Shown in pieces: positions 1 to 8,443 of a stretch of 64,000 bases of DNA. The stretch covers positions 21,705 to 85,704 of the forward strand of contig NZ_JBKBQM010000006.1 of assembly GCF_046292685.1 (NCBI RefSeq). The letters are read 5' to 3'. This DNA comes from Wagnerdoeblera sp046292685 (GTDB taxonomy: Bacteria; Pseudomonadota; Alphaproteobacteria; Rhodobacterales; Rhodobacteraceae). The notes beneath the pieces are model-generated. The model worked only from the letters and a program-made list of their open reading frames with translations. It searched no databases and was not told the DNA's origin. Numbering within the stretch: position 1 is the first letter of the stretch; the number at the start of each line of letters is the position of its first letter. A program made the translations under genes and the position numbers.

Positions 1-384
1 CGCGCCTATGGCGATGCGCTGGGGATTGCCTTCCAGATGGCCGACGACCTGCTGGATTACGGCGGGACATCGGCGATCGGCAAGAACATCGGCGACGATT
101 TCCGCGAACGCAAGCTGACCTTGCCGGTGATCCGCGCCGTGGCGGCGGCCGATGCGACCGAACGGGCCTTCTGGGAACGGGTGATCGAAAAGGGCGACCA
201 GCGCGAAGGCGACCTGGACGAGGCGCTGCGCCTGATGCGCCGCCACGGCACGCTCGAGGCGACGCGGGCCGAAGCGAACGCCTGGGCCGAGACGGCGCGC
301 GCGGCGCTGGCCGAGATGCCGAAGCATCCGGTGCAGGCGATGCTGGCGGATCTGGCCGCCTATGTGGTCGCGCGGTTGACCTGA
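1..384 (+). CDS. Polyprenyl (octa/decaprenyl) diphosphate synthase, C-terminal part
   Basis: The reading frame is open from the first base, so the 5' part lies outside the window; about 127 residues remain. They carry the second aspartate-rich motif of trans-prenyltransferases (DDLLDY, about residue 15 of the fragment) followed by GKNIGDDFRERKLTLPVI, typical of the all-trans enzymes that make the ubiquinone side chain (IspB/DdsA type). The product would condense isopentenyl diphosphate with farnesyl or geranyl diphosphate in the cytoplasm to make the C40-C50 quinone tail. Chain length cannot be judged because the first Asp-rich motif and its flanking residues are missing. The gene converges with murD; a GC-rich repeat element lies between them. 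Confidence 0.88.
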   Translation, partial: RAYGDALGIAFQMADDLLDYGGTSAIGKNIGDDFRERKLTLPVIRAVAAADATERAFWERVIEKGDQREGDLDEALRLMRRHGTLEATRAEANAWAETARAALAEMPKHPVQAMLADLAAYVVARLT

Positions 385-406
385 GGTCTGTGCTGGCGGA
401 AGGCGC

Positions 407-448
407 GGACCGGGGGTTTCACACCCCCGGACCCCCGTGGGATATTTT
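407..448 (-). repeat. Intergenic GC-rich repeat, copy A
   Basis: A C/G-rich inverted repeat (CCGGGGGT / ACACCCCCGG) followed by GGACCCCC and GATATTTT. The same building blocks recur between genes at six other places in the window. This copy lies between the convergent prenyl synthase and murD genes, where it could also act as a transcription stop. Confidence 0.75.
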
Positions 449-468
449 CGGACAGAAAATGGGCAGGA

Positions 469-1872
469 TCAGGCACCGGGCAGCGCCTGGACCAGCGCCA
501 TGAAGTGCTCGCCGCGTTTTTCGAAGTTGGGGTATTGGTCGAAGCTGGCGGCGGCCGGGGCCAGCAGCACGGTATCGCCGGGTTCCGCCTCGGCCGCCGC
601 GCGGGCGACGGCACGGTCCAGCGTTTCGCAGATTTCCTGCGGGGTGGCGCCCAGTTGAGTGGCGAAGTCGCGCGCCGAATGGCCGATCAGATAGGCCTTG
701 ACCACATTGCCGAGGTCGGGGGCGAGCGCCGCGATGCCGCCGTCCTTGCCCAGGCCGCCGGCGATCCAGCGGATGCGGGGAAAGGCGCGCAAGGCCTGGG
801 CGGCGCTGTCGGTGTTGGTGGCCTTGGAATCGTTGACGAAGCGCACGCCGCCGATGTCGCGCACCAGCTGGCTGCGGTGCGGCAGGCCCCTGAAGCTGGC
901 CAGCGCGGCCTCGATTTCGCGCGGAGCGAGGCCGAGGGCACGGGTGGCGGCCCAGGCGGCGGCCGCGTTCTGGTGGTTGTGGGCGCCCGGCAGGCCGTCA
1001 AGGCCCCGCAGGTCGCACGACGCCACCTGCCGCCCCTTGCGCCATTCCGCGAGAAAGCCCTTGCGCGCAAAGACCGACCAGCCGAACCCTTCGAGCTTTT
1101 GCCCCGAGGAGATGCGGATGACCCGGTCGTCCATCGGGCCTTGCGACAGTTGCCCGGCCAGGAACGCGCCTTCGGCCTCGTCGACGCCGATCACGGCGCG
1201 GTCGGGGCCGCCTTCGGCAAACAGCCGGCGCTTGGCGGCGAAATAGCCGCCCATGCCGTTGTGCCGGTCCAGATGGTCGGGCGACAGGTTGGTGAACACC
1301 GCCACATCGGGGGTCAGGGCGCGCGCGAGCTCGGTCTGATAGCTGCTGAGTTCCAGCACCACGAAGGCGCCGTCCCCGGGCGGGTCGATATCCAGCACGC
1401 CGCGGCCGATGTTGCCGGCCATCTGCACCGGGCGACCCGATTCGGCCAGGATATGCGCGACCAGCGCCGTGGTGGTGGACTTGCCGTTGCTGCCGGTGAT
1501 GGCCACCACGCGCGGGGGACGGTCCAGCGCGGCCCAGTCGGCCTGGCCCAGCGAACGGAAGAACAGCCCGATGTCGTTATCCACCGGGATGCCAAGCGCC
1601 ATCGCCCGGGCAATCGCCGGGTGCGGCCGCGGGTAAAGATGCGGGATCCCGGGCGAGGTGACGAGGCAGGCAAGACCCGACAACACCTTGTCGAGCCGCA
1701 GATCCTGCGGTTGCCAGCCTTCCGCCTCGGCCTTGGCGCGGGCCTCGGGGCTGTCGTCCCAGACCACGGGCGCGGCGCCGCCGGCCGCCAGGGCCCGCGC
1801 CGTGGCCAGCCCCGACCGGCCGAGGCCCAGAACCCCCACCCTTTGCCCTGCGAAACCCTGAACCGGGATCAT
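469..1872 (-). CDS. murD: UDP-N-acetylmuramoylalanine--D-glutamate ligase MurD
   Basis: MurD adds D-glutamate to UDP-MurNAc-L-Ala with ATP in cytoplasmic peptidoglycan precursor synthesis. The 467-residue product has the expected three-domain layout: an N-terminal Rossmann-like UDP-binding domain beginning VGVLGLGRSGLA (residues 12-23), the Mur-ligase ATP loop ITGSNGKSTT (125-134), and the C-terminal domain with HRSQLV and NDSKATN, residues characteristic of MurD rather than MurC/E/F. The length is normal. The start is ATG 4 bases after the valS stop, suggesting co-transcription with valS. No other division/cell-wall genes are adjacent, so it lies outside a dcw cluster as far as this window shows. 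Confidence 0.95.
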   Translation of the reverse strand: MIPVQGFAGQRVGVLGLGRSGLATARALAAGGAAPVVWDDSPEARAKAEAEGWQPQDLRLDKVLSGLACLVTSPGIPHLYPRPHPAIARAMALGIPVDNDIGLFFRSLGQADWAALDRPPRVVAITGSNGKSTTTALVAHILAESGRPVQMAGNIGRGVLDIDPPGDGAFVVLELSSYQTELARALTPDVAVFTNLSPDHLDRHNGMGGYFAAKRRLFAEGGPDRAVIGVDEAEGAFLAGQLSQGPMDDRVIRISSGQKLEGFGWSVFARKGFLAEWRKGRQVASCDLRGLDGLPGAHNHQNAAAAWAATRALGLAPREIEAALASFRGLPHRSQLVRDIGGVRFVNDSKATNTDSAAQALRAFPRIRWIAGGLGKDGGIAALAPDLGNVVKAYLIGHSARDFATQLGATPQEICETLDRAVARAAAEAEPGDTVLLAPAAASFDQYPNFEKRGEHFMALVQALPGA

Positions 1873-1876
1873 CGCG

Positions 1877-4800
1877 TCAGCCCAGTTCCGCCAGCCGCGC
1901 CAGGGCGGCGCGCAGCTTGCCGGCCTCGTCCTCGGCGCGTTCCAGCGTGTCGCGGGTTTCCATCACCACATCCTCGGCCGCCGAGGCCACGAACTTCGGG
2001 TTGCCCAGCCGCGCCTGCAGGCCGGCAATGTCCTTGTCGAGCTTTGCCAGCGCCTTGGTCAGCCGCGCCTGTTCGGCGGCCACGTCGATCACGCCGGCCA
2101 GCGGCAAGGCGAAGGCGCCGCCTTCGACCGGAATCGTGACCGAACCGCGCGGGGCGGTGCCCTCGGTCATCTCGCCCAGTCGCGCGAGGCGGGTGATGAG
2201 GCCGGCGTTGCGCGCCCACGCGGCACGGCCGCGGGCATCGAGCGCGCTCATCACGATGGGCAGGTACAGCCCCACCGGCACCCCCATCTGCGCCCGGGCC
2301 GAGCGGATATCCTCGATCAGGGCGATCACCCAGCGCATTTCGCGCATCGCCTCGGCATCGACCAGGTCGGGGCCGAGCTCGGGCCAGGGTTGGTGGCAGA
2401 GCAGCCCTGCACGCTGCCCGGTGATCGACCACAGCTCCTCGGTGATGAAGGGCATCATCGGGTGCAACAGCATCATGCAGCGGTCCAGCACCCATGCCAT
2501 CGTGGCGCGGGTTTCGCCTGCAAGGCCCGGGTCGGCCAGCAGCGGCTTGGCGAATTCCACATACCAGTCGCAGACCCTGCCCCAGACAAAGGCATAAAGC
2601 GCCGAGGCCGCATCGTTGAAACGGTAGTCGGTCAGCGCGGCATCCACCTCGGCCACCACGCGGGCGGTTTCGCCCAGGATCCAGCGGTTGACGGTGGCTT
2701 GCGGCGCAGGGGGCGTGTCTTGCGTGGCGTGGCCTTCCCAGACCCCGTTCATCTCGGCAAAACGGCAGGCGTTCCACAGCTTGGTGCCGAAGTTGCGGTA
2801 ACCCGCGATGCGCTGGGTATCGAGCTTGAGCACCCCGCCCAGCGCCGCCATCGCCGCCGAGGAGAACCGCAAGGCATCGGCGCCGTATTCGTCGATGATC
2901 TCCAGCGGATCGACGACATTGCCAAGCGACTTGGACATCTTCTTGCCCTTGGCGTCGCGCACCAGACCATGCAAGTAGACGTCGCGGAACGGCACCTCGT
3001 TCACCACGGCCAGTTGCATCATCATCATACGCGCCACCCAGAAGAACAGGATGTCGGACCCGGTGACCAGCACGCTGGTCGGGAAATAGCGTTGCAGTTC
3101 CGGGGTATTCTCGGGCCAGCCCAGCGTGCCGATGGGCCAGAGCCCCGAGGAGAACCAAGTGTCGAGCACGTCGGGGTCGCGCCAGACCGGGTAGACGAGG
3201 CGCGTCGGATCCTGCGACAGGTTGTAATCCGCAAGCGCCCGCGAAAACGCCTCCAGCGCCGCGGCGCGGTCGGCCACCTCGACCACGCGCGCGGCATGCA
3301 GCGGGGTGGGCAGGCGGCCGATGTCGTGCCGGAACAGGTCGATCACACCGTCAAGGTCGGGCGCGCAGTGATGCCGCTCGCCGGCGTGGACCAGCCCTTC
3401 GGACAACAGGCGGAACAATTCGACCTCGTCCAGCGCGCCATCGCCCTGATCGTCGGCAAAGGTGGGCGCCGAAAGGTCGAGGCCATACCAAACCGGAATC
3501 TGGTGCCCCCACCACAACTGGCGCGAAATGCACCAGGGTTCGATGTTCTCGAGCCAGTGGTAATAGGTTTTCTCGCCCGACTCCGGCAGGATGCGCACGC
3601 GGCCGTCGCGCACTGCGTCCAGCGCAGGGCCGACGAGCTTGCCGGCATCGACGAACCACTGGTCGGTCAGCATCGGCTCGATCACGGTTTTCGACCGGTC
3701 GCCGAAGGGCTGCATGATCTTCTTGGCCTCGACCAGCGGCACGGCCGCATCGGCCCCCTCGGCCCCGGGTTTCAGCGCCGCCTTGCCCAGGCGGGCATCG
3801 CTGGCCACGGTGGTGACTGCGAGGCCCTCGGCGGTGATCTCCTCGACCAGGCGCTTGCGCGCCTCGAAACGGTCAAGGCCGCGCAGGTGGTCGGGCACGA
3901 GGTTCAGCGCGTCGGCTTCGGCCTCGGTCAGCGTCGTGTCGCCGCGCGCCACCGCCTGGGCAATCGCCGCCGCCTCGGCATAGGGCAGCCCGTCGGCACG
4001 CAGCCGGGCGCGCGTGTCCATCAGCCGGTAGCAGGGGATGCCGGCCCGCCTGGCCACGCCATAGTCGTTGAAATCGTGCGCCCCGGTGATCTTGACCGCG
4101 CCCGACCCGAAGGCCGGGTCGGGGTATTCGTCGGCGATGATCGGGATCAGGCGCCGATGCGCCTTGGGCCCCACCGGGATTTCGCAAAGTTTTCCGACGA
4201 TTGCCGCATAACGCTCATCCGATGGATGAACCGCCACCGCCCCGTCGCCCAGCATGGTTTCAGGCCGCGTCGTGGCGATCGAGATGTAGTCGCGGATTTC
4301 GTCCACGATCACGCGGCCTTCGGCATCCTTCTCGACGTAGCGATAGGTCGCACCCCCGGCCAGCGGATACTTGAAATGCCACATGTGGCCGTCGACTTCG
4401 ATGTTCTCGACCTCCAGGTCGGAAATCGCCGTCTCGAAATGCGGATCCCAGTTCACCAGACGCTTGCCGCGGTAGATCAGCCCCTTGCGATACATGTCGA
4501 CAAAGACCCGGATCACCGCGTCGTGGAAGTTCGGCCCCTTGCCCGCGTCGGGGTCGCCGGCCGCACCGCCCATCGTGAAGGCCTCGCGCGACCAGTCGCA
4601 CGAGGCGCCCAGCCGCTTGAGCTGCCCGATGATCGTGCCGCGCGACTTCACCTTCTGCTGCCAGACCCGGGCGACAAAGGCATCGCGCCCCATTTCGCGG
4701 CGCGAGGGCTCGCCGTTGGCGGCCATCTCGCGCTCGGTCACCATCTGGGTGGCGATCCCGGCATGGTCGGTGCCCACCTGCCACAGCGTGTCGAACCCGC

Positions 4801-5014
4801 GCATCCGGTGCCAGCGGATCAGGATATCCTGCAACGTGTTGTTGAAGGCATGGCCCATGTGCAGGCTGCCGGTCACGTTCGGCGGCGGGATCATGATGCA
4901 ATAGCTGTCGTCGCGCCGCCTGGCTGCCCCTGCGGCAAAGGCGTTCGCCGCCTCCCACCGCGCAGAGACCCGGGCTTCGGCTTCGGCGGGGGTAAAGGTC
5001 TTGTCCATCGGCAT
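1877..5014 (-). CDS. valS: Valine--tRNA ligase ValS
   Basis: Class I aminoacyl-tRNA synthetase that charges tRNA-Val and edits mischarged threonine. The HIGH-type signature appears as HMGH at residues 52-55 after PPPNVTGSL, and the KMSKS loop is present (GKKMSKSLGN, about residue 690). The 1045-residue length is above the usual 870-950. Two extra Ala/Glu-rich stretches, about residues 340-430 and 500-600, lie in the editing and catalytic regions, as I recall for other Rhodobacterales enzymes. The C-terminal coiled-coil arm (AEQARLTKALAKLDKDIAGL) is present. A second ATG two codons downstream could also be the start. Confidence 0.96.
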   Translation of the reverse strand: MPMDKTFTPAEAEARVSARWEAANAFAAGAARRRDDSYCIMIPPPNVTGSLHMGHAFNNTLQDILIRWHRMRGFDTLWQVGTDHAGIATQMVTEREMAANGEPSRREMGRDAFVARVWQQKVKSRGTIIGQLKRLGASCDWSREAFTMGGAAGDPDAGKGPNFHDAVIRVFVDMYRKGLIYRGKRLVNWDPHFETAISDLEVENIEVDGHMWHFKYPLAGGATYRYVEKDAEGRVIVDEIRDYISIATTRPETMLGDGAVAVHPSDERYAAIVGKLCEIPVGPKAHRRLIPIIADEYPDPAFGSGAVKITGAHDFNDYGVARRAGIPCYRLMDTRARLRADGLPYAEAAAIAQAVARGDTTLTEAEADALNLVPDHLRGLDRFEARKRLVEEITAEGLAVTTVASDARLGKAALKPGAEGADAAVPLVEAKKIMQPFGDRSKTVIEPMLTDQWFVDAGKLVGPALDAVRDGRVRILPESGEKTYYHWLENIEPWCISRQLWWGHQIPVWYGLDLSAPTFADDQGDGALDEVELFRLLSEGLVHAGERHHCAPDLDGVIDLFRHDIGRLPTPLHAARVVEVADRAAALEAFSRALADYNLSQDPTRLVYPVWRDPDVLDTWFSSGLWPIGTLGWPENTPELQRYFPTSVLVTGSDILFFWVARMMMMQLAVVNEVPFRDVYLHGLVRDAKGKKMSKSLGNVVDPLEIIDEYGADALRFSSAAMAALGGVLKLDTQRIAGYRNFGTKLWNACRFAEMNGVWEGHATQDTPPAPQATVNRWILGETARVVAEVDAALTDYRFNDAASALYAFVWGRVCDWYVEFAKPLLADPGLAGETRATMAWVLDRCMMLLHPMMPFITEELWSITGQRAGLLCHQPWPELGPDLVDAEAMREMRWVIALIEDIRSARAQMGVPVGLYLPIVMSALDARGRAAWARNAGLITRLARLGEMTEGTAPRGSVTIPVEGGAFALPLAGVIDVAAEQARLTKALAKLDKDIAGLQARLGNPKFVASAAEDVVMETRDTLERAEDEAGKLRAALARLAELG

Positions 5015-5069
5015 CGGCAGGCTCCCTTGATCGCGCGGGTTCTAGCGCGACCAAGGGCAAAGGGGAAGG

Positions 5070-5598
5070 TCACACAAGCAACGGCCGGTCCGACAACGCC
5101 CGCACAAAGGCCCACAGCACAAGGCCGGCATAGGCCCCCCCCGGCCAGCCAGACCGCCGCGCGCGACCCCGCCAGCGGCACCACATGTAGCGCATGGGTT
5201 GCGAGGAAAGGCGCGAACCGCAGGTCGCCCACCTCGCGCGACCAGCCCATCAGCGGCACCCGCGCGCCGCTTGCCGGCACACCCACAAGGTGCCCCGGCC
5301 CCGCCGCCATGCCCCAGGCCGCCACCATCGTCAGCCCGAAGGTCAGCACCAGACCCAGGCCCATGCCATCCCGCAAGGCAGGCGTCAGCACCGCCTGGTT
5401 GCGCCAGATCGCCAGCCCCTTCACCAGCGTCAGCGCCGTCAGCACCGAGGCCACCAGCCCCATCGCCGCGCAAAGCGCCTGCAACGGCGGCGTGCCCGGA
5501 TGGAAATCCGAGGCCACGCCCAACGCCGCCCCGTCGATCCACATCATCTCGATCACCGCCGCGGCCAGCACCAGACCCTGACGCGCCTCGGTCGGCAT
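5070..5598 (-). pseudogene. Predicted multi-pass membrane protein, frame broken in a run of 8 G
   Basis: From ATG 5598 the frame encodes hydrophobic segments (for example LVLAAAVIEMMWIDGA and GLGLVLTFGLTMVAAWGMAA) and a conserved-looking block GDLRFAPFLATHALHVVPLA, similar to a GDLR-HFxxxHxLQxLPL motif I recall from a family of uncharacterised membrane proteins. The frame then runs through a G8 tract (plus-strand C 5135-5142) and reads without a stop into valS. Removing one G restores a natural end: AYAGLVLWAFVRAL and a stop at 5070, giving about 175 residues. This is either a sequencing error or a real frameshift. The start is uncertain; an in-frame continuation extends upstream without an obvious ribosome site. 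The gene is divergent from the TetR gene, probably its regulator. Confidence 0.6.
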
Positions 5599-5779
5599 CA
5601 GGGAACGGCAAGGCAGGGCAGCCCGGGCCGCATCGGTCGCGGCACGTGTCACACGAGCATACCCCCGGAAAAGATCGAAATCTTCGGCCCGCCGTGTCAG
5701 CGCCCCGGTGGCCGGACAGGTCGGTCGCGGCCATTCGATCGCGTCGCGGCCAACAGACCTTCCATCGTCGAATTTAGAC

Positions 5780-5825
5780 TTGACACTGTCAAACCCGAAG
5801 TCGAGCGAAATCTTGACAGTGTCAC
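5780..5825. promoter_or_regulatory. Twin palindromic operators, probably for the adjacent TetR regulator
   Basis: Two 13-bp palindromes: TTGACACTGTCAA at 5780-5792 (perfect about its centre base) and TTGACAGTGTCAC at 5813-5825 (one arm base off). Their centres are 33 bp apart, about three helical turns, so two regulator dimers could sit on one face. They lie between the divergent membrane-protein and TetR genes. The TTGACA of the second copy could double as a -35 element for tetR. Assigning them to the neighbouring TetR is inference. Confidence 0.65.
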
Positions 5826-5861
5826 ACGGCTTCGACATTGCTAGGGGCACGGGCCCGACCC

Positions 5862-5916
5862 GTTCACCTTGGCCAAATATCCTGCGGGGGTCCGGGGGTG
5901 CAAAACCCCCGGTCCG
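5862..5916 (+). repeat. Intergenic GC-rich repeat, copy B
   Basis: Starts TTCACCTTGGCCAAATAT, then CCTGCGGGGGTCCGGGGG and a short GCAAAA loop before CCCCCGG. It has the same architecture as the copies at 22631, 50304 and, inverted, at 55214. It sits directly upstream of the TetR gene and so is probably within its 5' leader. Confidence 0.75.
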
Positions 5917-5939
5917 CCCGCCCGACCGGGACACCGCAC

Positions 5940-6554
5940 ATGAACGACCCGCGCCCCTATCACCACGGCGACCTTCGGGCCGCGCTTCTGGCGGCTGCCG
6001 AAGCCGAACTGGCCGAACGCGGGATCGAAGGGTTCTCGCTGCGCGCCGTGGCCAAGCGCGCCGGCGTCAGCCATGCTGCCCCGGCGCATCACTTCGGCGA
6101 TGTCACCGGGCTGTTGACGGCGCTGGCTGCCGAAGGCTTCCGCAGCTTCCTCGCGCACATGACCGCGCGCGGCACGCCCGACGACCCGCCGGCGCAACGG
6201 ATGCAGGCCGCGGGGCTCGGCTACGTCGATTTCGCCCAAAACCGGCCGGCGCTGTTCCGGCTGATCTTTTCGTCGCGCCGCCCCGACTTCGCCGACCCCG
6301 ACCTTTGCGCCGCCTCCGAAGCTGCCTGCGGCCACCTCGTCGCCCTGGTCGCGGAACTGGGCGGCGGGCAGACCGATGTCCTTGCCATCTGGGCGCTGGC
6401 CCACGGCGCAGCCGACCTGATCGCCGGCGGGCGGCTCAAGGGGCTCGACAAGATGCCGCCCGACGCCCGCGACGCGGTGCTGCGCGCCATGCTGGCGCGG
6501 GTGATGCCCCGAGGAACCGGCACCGACGCGCCGCCCGCCGCAACGCCCTGCTAG
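5940..6554 (+). CDS. TetR/AcrR family transcriptional regulator
   Basis: The 204-residue protein has an N-terminal TetR DNA-binding domain: YHHGDLRAALLAAAEAELAE forms helix 1 and FSLRAVAKRAGVSHAAPAHH contains the helix-turn-helix (about residues 31-50). The C-terminal ligand domain contains AHMTARG and WALAHGAADLIAGGRL, as in the group of TetR proteins with a WHG-type C-terminal domain. It probably represses itself and the divergent membrane-protein gene through the twin TTGACA-N-TGTCAA sites at 5780-5825. The ligand is unknown. The ATG has no strong Shine-Dalgarno sequence; it was chosen because the protein begins where the family alignment normally begins. Confidence 0.85.
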   Translation: MNDPRPYHHGDLRAALLAAAEAELAERGIEGFSLRAVAKRAGVSHAAPAHHFGDVTGLLTALAAEGFRSFLAHMTARGTPDDPPAQRMQAAGLGYVDFAQNRPALFRLIFSSRRPDFADPDLCAASEAACGHLVALVAELGGGQTDVLAIWALAHGAADLIAGGRLKGLDKMPPDARDAVLRAMLARVMPRGTGTDAPPAATPC

Positions 6555-6982
6555 ACCGCCCGGTCGATCCGCGTGCTCAGGTGAATGAGCGATTCCGAAC
6601 TTTTCACCCCGGTCATCTGGCCGATGCGGTCCAGCACCTCGTCCAGCGCCGCCGTGCCCGGCGCCGCCACCTGCAACAGCAGGTCGAACCGGCCCGAGGT
6701 GGAATGCGCCACCTCGACCTCGGGCACGGCCTTCAACCGTTGCAGGATGCCGGCCTGGGCGCGCGGTTCGATGGTCAGCAGAATCGTGGCGCGGATGCGG
6801 GCGGCCTTGGCGGCCTCGCCCAGCTTCAGGGTATAGCCGGCGATGATGCCCGTGGTTTCCAGCCGCTCCAGCCGGGCCTGCACCGTCGAACGCGCCACCT
6901 TCAGCCGCCGGGCCAAGGTGGCCACCGACATGCGTGCATCGGCGCTGAGCAGCCCCAGAATGGTCCGATCCATGTCATCCAC
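6551..6982 (-). CDS. Lrp/AsnC family transcriptional regulator
   Basis: This 143-residue protein (counted from GTG 6982) has an N-terminal winged helix, DRTILGLLSADARMSVATLA and RLKVARSTVQARLERLE, and a C-terminal RAM/AsnC ligand-binding domain with the beta-alpha-beta fold (VAHSTSGRFDLLLQV). I chose GTG 6982 because GAGAGG lies 6 bases upstream; ATG 6973 is the alternative. Lrp-type proteins sense amino acids and often control adjacent divergent metabolic genes. The next gene upstream, divergent and 228 bp away, encodes an ornithine/lysine decarboxylase-like enzyme, so control of basic amino-acid or polyamine metabolism is a reasonable inference. Its stop overlaps the end of the convergent TetR gene by 4 bases. 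Confidence 0.88.
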   Translation of the reverse strand: MDDMDRTILGLLSADARMSVATLARRLKVARSTVQARLERLETTGIIAGYTLKLGEAAKAARIRATILLTIEPRAQAGILQRLKAVPEVEVAHSTSGRFDLLLQVAAPGTAALDEVLDRIGQMTGVKSSESLIHLSTRIDRAV

Positions 6983-7011
6983 GGCACACCTCTCTACTTG
7001 TCTTGCCATTT

Positions 7012-7027
7012 CGTCATTATAACGACG
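7012..7027. promoter_or_regulatory. Palindrome between the Lrp-type gene and the decarboxylase gene
   Basis: CGTC-A-TTATAA-C-GACG is a 16-bp near-perfect palindrome (only the bases flanking TTATAA break symmetry) in an otherwise GC-rich intergenic region. It lies 30 bp before the Lrp-type start codon and 183 bp before the decarboxylase start. Lrp-family proteins bind AT-centred palindromes of about this size, so it is a candidate autoregulatory site. It may also overlap a promoter -10 region (TATAAC). Confidence 0.45.
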
Positions 7028-7209
7028 CCACGCTGCATAACACAGGTTTTCATCGCGCGGAATGTGCCCCATATGCGCGGTCCACGTTTTCAGGAAAAGG
7101 GCGGCTCATACGCACCTGGCCTGGTTGGTCGAAACGCATCACGCGCGTTCCCCAACCCGTCAAGCCGGGGCAAGGACTGCGTTCTGTTGGCAGCAGGAAG
7201 GATACGCCG

Positions 7210-8352
7210 ATGGGACTCTCGAAAACGATCTGGGCCAAGCCGGCCGAATATGTGGCCAACCAGCAACCGGAAAACCCGGTGCTGTTCTTTGCGCCCGGCG
7301 TGCTGCAGGCGACCGCCCGCCGCTTCATCGACGGCTTTCCCGGCATGGTCACCTATGCGGTAAAGTCGAACCCGCAGGAAATGGTCATCGAGAACCTCGC
7401 CGCCGCCGGTGTGCGCGGGTTCGATGTCGCCAGCCCCGCCGAGATGCTGATGATCCGCCGGCTCGCGCCCGAAGCGGCGATGCACTACAACAACCCTGTG
7501 CGCGCGCGGTCGGAAATTGCCGTTGCGGTGGCGCTGGGTGTCAAGTCCTATTCGGTGGACAGCCGTTCGGAACTGGCCAAGCTGATCGAGATGGTGCCGG
7601 CGGCCGACACCGAAATCACCGTGCGCTTCAAGCTGCCCGTGCAGGGTGCCGCCTATAACTTCGGCGCCAAGTTCGGCGCCACGCAGGAACTGGCGGCCGA
7701 ACTGCTGCGCAGCGTGGCCGAGGCCGGGTTCATCCCGTCGATGACCTTCCACCCCGGCACGCAATGCATCGACCCGCAGGCCTGGGAAAGCTATATCCAC
7801 GCCGCTGCCCGCATTGCCGAGGCCGCGGGCGTGCGGATTGCGCGCCTGAACGTGGGCGGCGGCTTTCCCAGCCATCGGCTGAACGGCGTGCTGCCCGACC
7901 TGGAGGCGATCTTTGCCCTGATCGACCGCACGACCGAAGCCGCCTTCGGTGCCGACCGGCCGGTGCTGGTGTGCGAACCCGGCCGCGGGATGGTCGCCGA
8001 AAGCTTCACCCTGGCCGCACGGGTCAAGGCGGTGCGCGATGACGAGCATGTGTTCCTGAACGACGGCACCTATGGCAACCTCGACGAGCTGCCGATGATC
8101 GGCATCATCGACCGCACCGAGGTGCTGAACCCCGAAGGCACCGCGCGCACCGGCGCGCCGCGCGCGCGCATCGTCTTTGGCCCGACCTGCGATTCGGTGG
8201 ACCGCCTGCCGGGCGAGTTGATGCTGCCCGGCGACATCGCCGAAGAAGACTATGTGCTGTTCCACGGGCTGGGCGCCTATTCCATCGCCACCAACACCCG
8301 CTTCAACGGCTTCGGCGACGTGGCCATCGAAACCGTGCTGTCGCTGCACTAA
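7210..8352 (+). CDS. Ornithine/lysine decarboxylase-like PLP enzyme (alanine racemase fold)
   Basis: Fold-type III PLP decarboxylase of 380 residues. The PLP lysine is in TYAVKSNPQ (about residue 53), the glycine loop is NVGGGFPS, the phosphate-binding region is EPGRGMVAE, and the active-site Cys-Asp motif is GPTCDSVD. The length and the FHPGTQC segment fit the eukaryote-like ornithine decarboxylases of alphaproteobacteria, which give putrescine from ornithine and sometimes cadaverine from lysine. Substrate preference cannot be read from sequence alone. AGGAAGG precedes the ATG. An Lrp-type regulator is divergent upstream, and a leader of about 180 bases separates them; an ornithine-responsive leader (the speF element of alphaproteobacteria) is possible but was not demonstrated. 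Confidence 0.88.
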   Translation: MGLSKTIWAKPAEYVANQQPENPVLFFAPGVLQATARRFIDGFPGMVTYAVKSNPQEMVIENLAAAGVRGFDVASPAEMLMIRRLAPEAAMHYNNPVRARSEIAVAVALGVKSYSVDSRSELAKLIEMVPAADTEITVRFKLPVQGAAYNFGAKFGATQELAAELLRSVAEAGFIPSMTFHPGTQCIDPQAWESYIHAAARIAEAAGVRIARLNVGGGFPSHRLNGVLPDLEAIFALIDRTTEAAFGADRPVLVCEPGRGMVAESFTLAARVKAVRDDEHVFLNDGTYGNLDELPMIGIIDRTEVLNPEGTARTGAPRARIVFGPTCDSVDRLPGELMLPGDIAEEDYVLFHGLGAYSIATNTRFNGFGDVAIETVLSLH

Positions 8353-8443
8353 GCGCACCGCCGGCAAAACGGCAGACGCCTGCGCCGGCACCGGCGCGGG
8401 CTTCGGCTTTTGCGGCCCGGAAGATCGCCGTTCGCGGCCCCGA

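Noticed and set aside
2390..5581. A 1063-residue plus-strand frame opposite valS
   Set aside because: Composition (His, Arg, Gly, Gln rich, no domain) is that of an antisense shadow of valS.
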